From contig JAJTCR010000127.1 of assembly GCA_021325695.1 (NCBI GenBank), positions 1 through 7,089 on the forward strand: a stretch of 7,089 bases of DNA. The letters are read 5' to 3'. The notes under the pieces are model-generated. The model was not told where the DNA came from. It did no database searches and was given only the letters and a program-made list of their open reading frames with translations. Position numbers and translations under genes: made by a program. Shown here one piece after another: positions 5,433 through 7,089 of the stretch. Numbering within the stretch: the first letter of the stretch is position 1; each line of letters begins with the position of its first letter. This stretch comes from Steroidobacteraceae bacterium. Its GTDB lineage: Bacteria > Pseudomonadota > Gammaproteobacteria > Steroidobacterales > Steroidobacteraceae.

Positions 5433-6076
5433 GCCACCGTGCGCAGCGTGGCCTTCGTCGACAGCAGGCGAGCGGCGCGGTCGAACGCCACCGTCGTCGA
5501 AACCATCGCGGGCAAAGTACCGAGACCGAAGGCCGCCATCACGAGCGCGCCGGTCGCGGCGCTCGCTGTCGTGGCGGCGAGCAGCAGCATCGAATACGTC
5601 AACCCGCAGGGCAGCCAGCCCCACGCGAGCCCCAGGGCGACGGCCCCTCCAAGGCTTGCGCTGCCGCGCGCGCGGCCCGTGGCCCACGGCGCGAGCCGCC
5701 GCCAGAGGCGCGCTCCCGCGGCCTCGAGGGGATCGAGCAGACGCCAGCCGAAGAGCAGACGGCCGGCCGCGGCAATCATGACCGTGCCCGCGACGACGCG
5801 GAACGCCATCGCCAGGGACGCCACGTCGATGGCGGCCAACAGCGCCCCGCCGAGCAGGCCGGCGAGGGCGCCGGCCACGGCGTAGCTTGCGACGCGCGAC
5901 ACGTTGTAGACGAGCGCGTGCGCCGTCCGTGTGCCGACACCCGTTCCCGTGGCGTTGCCGCGCAGCGCCAGCGCACCGGCGACGCCACCGCACATCGCGA
6001 CGCAGTGGCCGCTGCCGGCGAGCCCGGCAACCAGCGCCGCCCCGAGGCTCACCGTGCCGACGTCGAGGGCGGTCAT
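5390..6076 (-). CDS. TauE/SafE-type (DsbD_2) membrane protein of cbb3 oxidase biogenesis, apparently frameshifted at 3' end
   Basis: As read, this is 228 residues. It shows the family's marks: an N-terminal helix with SGHCVAMCGGVAGALAL (Cys25 and Cys29), hydrophobic helices at about 65-84 and 88-110, GLAWGWLPCGLTYSMLLLAA (149-168, Cys157) and ATGALVMAAFGLGTLPAM (174-191). Such proteins are annotated as sulfite exporters but commonly lie after ccoS and resemble the DsbD transmembrane domain, so copper or redox handling for cbb3 oxidase assembly is more likely. The ATG overlaps the ccoS stop as ATGA, giving tight coupling. Relatives usually have a further helix after the LRxxAG segment; here the frame turns at LRTVAG into a short unlike tail and stops, while another frame continues as a His-rich coding-like stretch. 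It may be a truncated or damaged gene. Confidence 0.82.
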   Translation of the reverse strand: MTALDVGTVSLGAALVAGLAGSGHCVAMCGGVAGALALRGNATGTGVGTRTAHALVYNVSRVASYAVAGALAGLLGGALLAAIDVASLAMAFRVVAGTVMIAAAGRLLFGWRLLDPLEAAGARLWRRLAPWATGRARGSASLGGAVALGLAWGWLPCGLTYSMLLLAATTASAATGALVMAAFGLGTLPAMVSTTVAFDRAARLLSTKATLRTVAGRGPRGARVGAGG

Positions 6077-6276
6077 GAGGACGGGGGCGATCGCGAATCG
6101 CGATCGACGTCCGGGTCAGCGTCGGTGGTCTTCGCGCGATCGTCGTCGCCCAGCACCGACCAGCCGGGGCTGTCGAGATCGTCGAACTGGCCGCTGCCGA
6201 CCGCCCAGAAGAACGCCCAGATGCCGAGCCCGACCAGCACCATCCCGAGCGGCACCATCAGGTAGAGGATTTCCAT
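6073..6276 (-). CDS. ccoS: CcoS, cbb3-type cytochrome oxidase assembly protein
   Basis: This 67-residue small membrane protein is needed for assembly of active cbb3 oxidase; in Rhodobacter, loss of CcoS gives oxidase lacking its heme and copper cofactors. It shows the family form: MEILYLMVPLGMVLVGLGIWAFFWAVGSGQFDDLDSPG is a single N-terminal helix followed by the conserved SGQFDDLDSPG stretch. An acidic, polar C-terminal tail follows. ATG 6276 is chosen because homology begins exactly there; an upstream in-frame start would add 20 Arg-rich residues lying inside ccoI. There is one nucleotide between the ccoI stop and this ATG, and the stop overlaps the next gene's ATG, so all three genes are translationally coupled. 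Confidence 0.95.
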   Translation of the reverse strand: MEILYLMVPLGMVLVGLGIWAFFWAVGSGQFDDLDSPGWSVLGDDDRAKTTDADPDVDRDSRSPPSS

Positions 6277-6277
6277 C

Positions 6278-7087
6278 TCAGGCGACCCGCGCCGGGCTCG
6301 CATCGGTCCAGTGCGCCTTGGGCGAGTGCGCCGCACGACGCGTCACCCGCGTCGCGTTCAGCACGACCAGCACCGAGCTGAGCGACATGCCGATCGCCGC
6401 GAGCCAGGCCGGCACCAGTCCCAGGGCGGCGAGCGGCAGCGCGGCCAGGTTGTAGCCGATCGACCACGCCAGGTTCTGCCGGACGATGCGCTGCGCGCGC
6501 CGTGCGATTTCGACCACGCCCGGCAGCTGGTCGAGCGAATCGCGCACGAGGATCAGGTCGGCGCTCGTCTGCGCCAGCGCCGATCCGCGGCTCATCGCGA
6601 TCGACACGTCCGCGCCCCGCAGCAACGGCGCATCGTTGATGCCGTCGCCGATCGCGACCACGACGGCGCCGCGCGTCTGCAGCGCCTGCAGGCGAGCCAC
6701 CTTGTCCGGGGGGGTCTGGCGCGCGGCGTAGTCCTCGATCCCGCTGCGCGTCGCGATCGATCGCACGGGGAGTGCGGCGTCGCCGCTCACGATCGACGAT
6801 CGCAAGCCGAGCGCCGACAGGCGTCGCACGCTGTCGGCGGTTTCGGCGCGCAATGGATCGGTCAGTCGAAAAGCCGCCAGCAGCCCCTGCGCGTCGCCGA
6901 GGTAGACCCAGCTGCCGATGTCGTCGACCGTTTGCCCTGCGACCTCTGCGTCGGCGAGTCCCGCCGCGTACTCGCGCGTGCCGACGCGCAGGCGTGCACC
7001 CTCGACGGTGCCTTCTACACCTCGCCCGGCGTCGACGCGCACTTCGGTCGCGGCGACCGGGTCGATGCCACCTGCGAGGAACGCCCT
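6278..7087 (-). CDS. ccoI: CcoI/FixI copper-transporting P1B-type ATPase, C-terminal part (5' truncated by window)
   Basis: About 269 C-terminal residues are visible; the frame stays open to the right edge. The copper-exporting P-type ATPase CcoI (FixI) supplies Cu to cbb3 oxidase across the inner membrane. Visible marks are the end of the nucleotide-binding domain, the SGD motif (SIVSGDAALPV), the hinge GDGINDAPLLRGADVSIAM, and two C-terminal helices with the P1B copper-site residues: YN in SIGYNLAALPLAA and MSxSS in AAIGMSLSSVLVVLNATRV. The phosphorylated DKTGT loop, heavy-metal domain and first membrane helices are outside the window. Being followed directly by ccoS and the DsbD_2-type gene marks it as CcoI rather than a general CopA copper-resistance pump. 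Confidence 0.93.
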   Translation of the reverse strand, partial: RAFLAGGIDPVAATEVRVDAGRGVEGTVEGARLRVGTREYAAGLADAEVAGQTVDDIGSWVYLGDAQGLLAAFRLTDPLRAETADSVRRLSALGLRSSIVSGDAALPVRSIATRSGIEDYAARQTPPDKVARLQALQTRGAVVVAIGDGINDAPLLRGADVSIAMSRGSALAQTSADLILVRDSLDQLPGVVEIARRAQRIVRQNLAWSIGYNLAALPLAALGLVPAWLAAIGMSLSSVLVVLNATRVTRRAAHSPKAHWTDASPARVA

Positions 7088-7089
7088 GG

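Noticed and set aside
5367..5993. Arg-rich 208-codon minus-strand frame overlapping the DsbD_2-type gene
   Set aside because: It is a shadow frame: highly Arg-rich, no domain, and the overlapping frame encodes a clear membrane-protein family.

Overview
The window is GC-rich, with strong G/C preference at third codon positions, and gene-dense. It looks like a chromosomal segment of a proteobacterium. The cbpA-cbpM pair, the ccoI-ccoS-DsbD_2-type gene order and the FixL/FixJ-type pair fit a gamma- or betaproteobacterium. Genus or species cannot be named from the sequence. No tRNA, rRNA, CRISPR array, transposase or phage gene was seen.

Layout. On the plus strand are the 3' end of a CbpA-type DnaJ co-chaperone gene (3-188) and a complete cbpM-like modulator gene (220-540). 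A structured 83-nt inverted-repeat element (563-645) lies between these and a convergent minus-strand block. Reading that block in its transcription direction, it holds a PAS-PAS sensor histidine kinase (4639 or 4549 down to 2981), a FixJ-type response regulator (2974-2351), a stand-alone degenerate receiver protein (2162-1746) and a VIT1/CCC1 family membrane protein with an N-terminal ferritin-like helical domain (1720-683). Divergent from the kinase is a plus-strand small heat shock protein gene (4746-5180). Its leader can fold over both the Shine-Dalgarno sequence and the AUG. After two hairpins comes a second minus-strand block, the end of a cbb3 oxidase maturation operon: ccoI (partial, 7087-6278), ccoS (6276-6073) and a TauE/SafE (DsbD_2) membrane protein (6076-5390) whose 3' end appears frameshifted.

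How the genes fit together. CcoI, CcoS and the DsbD_2-type protein serve copper supply and assembly of the high-affinity cbb3 terminal oxidase, so this is low-oxygen respiration. FixL/FixJ-type systems classically control such genes in rhizobia. Hsp20 and CbpA/CbpM are chaperone functions, and the VIT-family protein suggests iron or manganese handling. Together they look like a low-oxygen and stress-survival neighbourhood; this is inference from family roles.

Most worth checking: the possible RNA thermometer on hsp20; the kinase's FixL-like PAS domain with Arg at the heme-ligand position; the receiver protein with two altered active-site residues; the out-of-frame His-rich tail after the DsbD_2-type gene; the VIT protein's ferritin-like domain without its E-x-x-H motif; and the compound inverted repeat at 563-645.
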